NCBI RefSeq assembly: GCF_026183895.1
Contig: NZ_JAPFQI010000003.1
Span: 124,001 to 188,000 of the forward strand
Origin: Sabulicella glaciei
Lineage (GTDB): Bacteria > Pseudomonadota > Alphaproteobacteria > Acetobacterales > Acetobacteraceae
Length of the DNA stretch: 64,000 bases
Reading direction: 5' to 3'
Positions 61,898 to 64,000 of this stretch are shown one piece after another. The notes under the pieces were generated by a model. It made no database searches, was not told where the DNA came from, and was given only the letters and a program-made list of their open reading frames with translations. The position numbers and the translations under genes were made by a program. Each line of letters starts with the position of its first letter. The first letter of the stretch is position 1.

Positions 61898-62272
61898 TCA
61901 GCCGCCGACCGTGAAGGGGATGTCGCCGCGGGTGATGTGGCCGTCCAGCGCCAGCACCTGCCAGCGCAGCCGCCAGGGGCCGGGTGCCAGGGGTGGCAAG
62001 GTCGCGCGAAGCTCCGTGTCCGGACCGCCGGAAACGAGGTCCAGGCGCCGCTCATCCGCCGTTCCGCCGGCGGCCTCCCGCCTGGGCGCGAGGAGAAGCT
62101 GCGAGCGCGCAGCGTCGATGCGGGAATTGAAGCGCACCACCACCTCGCGCGGCGCTTCCGCCAGCCGGGCGCCGGACGCGGGCTCGGAGCCGATGACGAG
62201 GGCATGGGCGCGGGCCGGGCGCGGCAGCAGCGCGGCGGCTGGCAGCAGGAGGGCGAAGCGGCGGAGGGTCAT
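61898..62272 (-). CDS. copC: CopC-domain periplasmic copper protein
   Basis: A 124-aa protein. The signal MTLRRFALLLPAAALLPRPA is cut so that the mature chain starts at or near His 23 (HALVIGSEPASGARL), the N-terminal His that binds Cu(II) in CopC. VVVRFNSRID is the second core strand, and DGHITRGDIPFTVGG carries another ligand His. No Met-rich Cu(I) site is seen, so it is the Cu(II)-only type. It is divergent from hpnH across 180 bp and heads the copC-copD-hpnN operon. Confidence 0.88.
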   Translation of the reverse strand: MTLRRFALLLPAAALLPRPARAHALVIGSEPASGARLAEAPREVVVRFNSRIDAARSQLLLAPRREAAGGTADERRLDLVSGGPDTELRATLPPLAPGPWRLRWQVLALDGHITRGDIPFTVGG

Positions 62273-62452
62273 GGCGCGGAAACTAGGCGCGGCCCCGCCG
62301 CCGCGTCCACCCGGCCCCTCCCATGCCCACCGGGGGCCCCGGCCATGCGACCCGCGTGGAACCCCGATGGTGCGCCGGGGCCCGCGCCGTGCTAGGGCAT
62401 GCCCCCCAAACCGCGACACCGGGCGCGGCCAACAGGACGGACACGCAACGGA

Positions 62453-63628
62453 ATGGGTATTCCTCTCGCGCAGCAAGCCAAGGTGGCGGCCTATGTCGTC
62501 CGCCAGCGCATGGCTGGTCGCAAGCGCTTCCCGCTGGTGCTGATGCTGGAACCCCTGTTCCGGTGCAACCTTGCCTGCGCGGGATGCGGCAAGATCGACT
62601 ATCCCGACCCGATCCTGAACAAGCGGCTTTCCGTCGAGGAATGCCTGGGCGCGGCCGAGGAGTGCGGCGCGCCCGTGGTGGCGATCGCGGGCGGCGAGCC
62701 GCTGCTGCACAAGGAGATGCCGCAGGTCGTCGAGGGGCTGCTGAAGCAGGGGCGGATCGTCATCCTCTGCACCAACGCCCTGCTGCTGGAGAAGCGGATC
62801 GAGCAGTACAAGCCGCATCCGCGCTTCATCTGGGACATCCACCTGGATGGCGACCGCAAGCAGCACGACTGGGCCGTGAGCCAGGAAGGCGTGTACGACC
62901 GCGCCGTGGCCGCGCTGAAGCTGGCCAAGGACAAGGGCTTCCGCACCGCCATCAACTGCACCCTGTTCAACAATGCCGACGCGGAGCGCACGGCGCGCTT
63001 CTTCGACGACGTCACCGCCATGGGCGTGGACAACATCATGGTCAGCCCGGGCTACGCCTATGAGCGCGCGCCGGACCAGCAGCACTTCCTGAACCGCAAG
63101 GCGACCAAGGAGCTGTTCCGCGACGTGTTCCGGCACGATGACGGGGCGGGCAAGCCCAAGTGGCGCATGGGCAACTCGCCCCTGTTCCTCGACTTCCTGG
63201 CCGGCAACCAGTCCTACAACTGCACGCCCTGGGGCAACCCGACGCGCAACATCTTCGGCTGGCAGCGCCCCTGCTACCTGCTGGGCGAGGGCTACGCGAA
63301 GACCTACGCCGAGCTGATGGAAACCACGGACTGGGACAAGTACGGCGTTGGCAACTACGAGAAATGCGCCGACTGCATGGTCCATTCCGGCTTCGAGGCG
63401 ACGGCGGCGCTGGATGCCATCACCCGCCCCTGGAAGGCGGTCGCCGCGCAGCTTCGCGGCCCCCGTACGACCGGCGAGATGGCGCCCGAGATCGACCTGA
63501 CCAAGCAGCGTCCGGCGGAATACGTCTTCTCCACCCACGTTCAGAAGGCGATGAGCGAGATGTCGCACGAAAAGCCGGTGCGCGGCGCCAAGCACGGCGC
63601 CACCGCCCCGCAGACCGCCGCCGAGTAG
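62453..63628 (+). CDS. hpnH: Adenosyl-hopene transferase HpnH
   Basis: A 391-aa radical SAM enzyme that adds adenosine to diploptene, the first step to extended hopanoids. The CxxxCxxC cluster motif is in EPLFRCNLACAGCGKIDYPD (Cys 38, 42, 45). Next come AIAGGEPLLHKEMPQVVEGL and FIWDIHLDGDRKQHDWAVSQ; the C-terminal domain has YEKCADCMVHSGFEATAALD. ATG 62453 (MGIPLAQQAK) fits the family start; no strong ribosome site was seen. It is divergent from the copC-copD-hpnN operon. Confidence 0.95.
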   Translation: MGIPLAQQAKVAAYVVRQRMAGRKRFPLVLMLEPLFRCNLACAGCGKIDYPDPILNKRLSVEECLGAAEECGAPVVAIAGGEPLLHKEMPQVVEGLLKQGRIVILCTNALLLEKRIEQYKPHPRFIWDIHLDGDRKQHDWAVSQEGVYDRAVAALKLAKDKGFRTAINCTLFNNADAERTARFFDDVTAMGVDNIMVSPGYAYERAPDQQHFLNRKATKELFRDVFRHDDGAGKPKWRMGNSPLFLDFLAGNQSYNCTPWGNPTRNIFGWQRPCYLLGEGYAKTYAELMETTDWDKYGVGNYEKCADCMVHSGFEATAALDAITRPWKAVAAQLRGPRTTGEMAPEIDLTKQRPAEYVFSTHVQKAMSEMSHEKPVRGAKHGATAPQTAAE

Positions 63629-63647
63629 CGGGGAGGCAACCCGCGGT

Positions 63648-63670
63648 GCCGGGACGGCTTCCGTCCCGGC
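63648..63670 (+). terminator. Hairpin between hpnH and the last gene
   Basis: GCCGGGACGG (63648-63657), loop CTT and CCGTCCCGGC (63661-63670) form a perfect ten-bp stem 19 bases after the hpnH stop. Its 3' arm touches the next ATG at 63671. There is no T-run. It may stop hpnH transcription or hide the next start. Confidence 0.5.
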
Positions 63671-64000
63671 ATGACCAGTTTTCTTCTCGCCCTCTTCATC
63701 GCCTCCGTGCATTTCCTGCCGGGGCACCTGCGCGCCGCGCTCGGGATGCAGCGTTCCGGCTGGCTGTCGGCGGCGGGCGGGGCGGCCGTGGCCTATGTGT
63801 TCCTCCACCTGCTGCCCGAACTTTCGGCCGCGCATGCGCGGCACGGGCTGGAGGGGGAGCGCTGGTTCTACCTTTTCGCCCTGGTCGGCCTCGCCGCCGC
63901 CTATGGGCTGGAAAGCTTCGTGCGGCGGCACGAGTCGGATGCGCCGCGCGGGGCCTTCATCCTGCATCTCTCGGGGCTCGCCCTCTACAACGCGCTGATC
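63671..64000 (+). CDS. Multi-pass membrane protein, 3' end cut by window
   Basis: 110 residues are seen, with no stop before the edge. There are at least four hydrophobic segments: FLLALFIASVHFLPGHL, LSAAGGAAVAYVFLHLLPEL, FYLFALVGLAAAYGLESF and FILHLSGLALYNALI. The segment AYVFLHLLPELSAAHARHG resembles the helix-with-His motif of ZIP-type transporters, but this is only a hint. No ribosome-binding site is visible before ATG 63671 because the hairpin occupies its place; a GTG at 63707 is another possible start. Confidence 0.6.
   Translation, partial: MTSFLLALFIASVHFLPGHLRAALGMQRSGWLSAAGGAAVAYVFLHLLPELSAAHARHGLEGERWFYLFALVGLAAAYGLESFVRRHESDAPRGAFILHLSGLALYNALI

Noticed and set aside
1-64000. 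CRISPR arrays, insertion sequences, prophage genes or defence systems
   Set aside because: I found no regularly spaced repeats, transposase or integrase motifs, terminal repeats or known defence genes in the translated frames.

Overview
The window is about 64 kb of very GC-rich, densely packed bacterial chromosome. It most resembles an alphaproteobacterium of the Acetobacteraceae, Roseomonas-like in gene content. This rests on an EipB-family envelope protein, hopanoid genes (hpnH, hpnN), the gene order envC-like/ctpA/polysaccharide-deacetylase-like/rppH, an IscR-headed sulfur operon, and nine Bug-type (TctC) periplasmic binding proteins. The assignment is inferred from gene content. I see no rRNA, CRISPR array, prophage or intact insertion sequence; one tRNA gene is present.

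Region 1 (1-7.6 kb): a REC-PAS-GGDEF-EAL c-di-GMP regulator cut by the left edge, a small lipoprotein, an AidB-like acyl-CoA dehydrogenase, an endonuclease/exonuclease/phosphatase protein paired with a cardiolipin-synthase-like phospholipase D, two small genes (26 and 94 aa), and an isochorismatase-like hydrolase.

Region 2 (7.6-26.9 kb) is the most accessory-looking part, an island of carboxylic-acid uptake and CoA-thioester catabolism. It has six Bug binding proteins, two family III CoA-transferases, an acyl-CoA dehydrogenase, a MaoC hydratase, a CitE-like lyase, an acyl-CoA ligase, two related amidohydrolases, a PEP mutase/isocitrate lyase superfamily enzyme, an alpha/beta hydrolase, an enoyl-CoA hydratase, and IclR and GntR regulators. 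The genes form several short divergent operons. No TctA/TctB membrane subunits are in the window. A decayed alpha/beta hydrolase marks the right part.

Region 3 (27-36 kb): an unrecognised 418-aa membrane protein, a DnaQ-like exonuclease, tRNA-Met(CAT), and a tight operon iscR - cysteine desulfurase - cysteine desulfurase - [2Fe-2S] ferredoxin - tenA - mnmA, read leftwards. This joins sulfur mobilisation to tRNA thiolation. An alpha/beta hydrolase with a strong terminator and a seventh Bug protein follow.

Region 4 (36-46.9 kb): small proteins, a PhoD-like phosphatase, a beta-hydroxyacid dehydrogenase, a carboxymuconolactone-decarboxylase-like protein, a formylglycine-type sulfatase, a flavin reductase, a dienelactone hydrolase, EipB, aspS and rnd.

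Region 5 (46.9-55.6 kb): rppH, polysaccharide-deacetylase-like, ctpA and envC-like genes read leftwards. A chain of overlapping genes (GST, VOC, FkbM methyltransferase, ybaK) reads rightwards and converges on a short opgH-like glucosyltransferase.

Region 6 (55.6-64 kb): a leftward run copC-copD-hpnN-bug-bug-opgH with gaps under 75 bp, divergent from hpnH, then a membrane protein cut by the right edge. Hopanoid transfer and transport, copper proteins and an envelope glucan synthase lie side by side, which is the most unusual large-scale arrangement here. I did not find a clear-cut new defence or mobile system. The best candidates for new biology are the region 2 pathway, the scaffold-less sulfur operon, the copper/hopanoid operon and several small unknown proteins.
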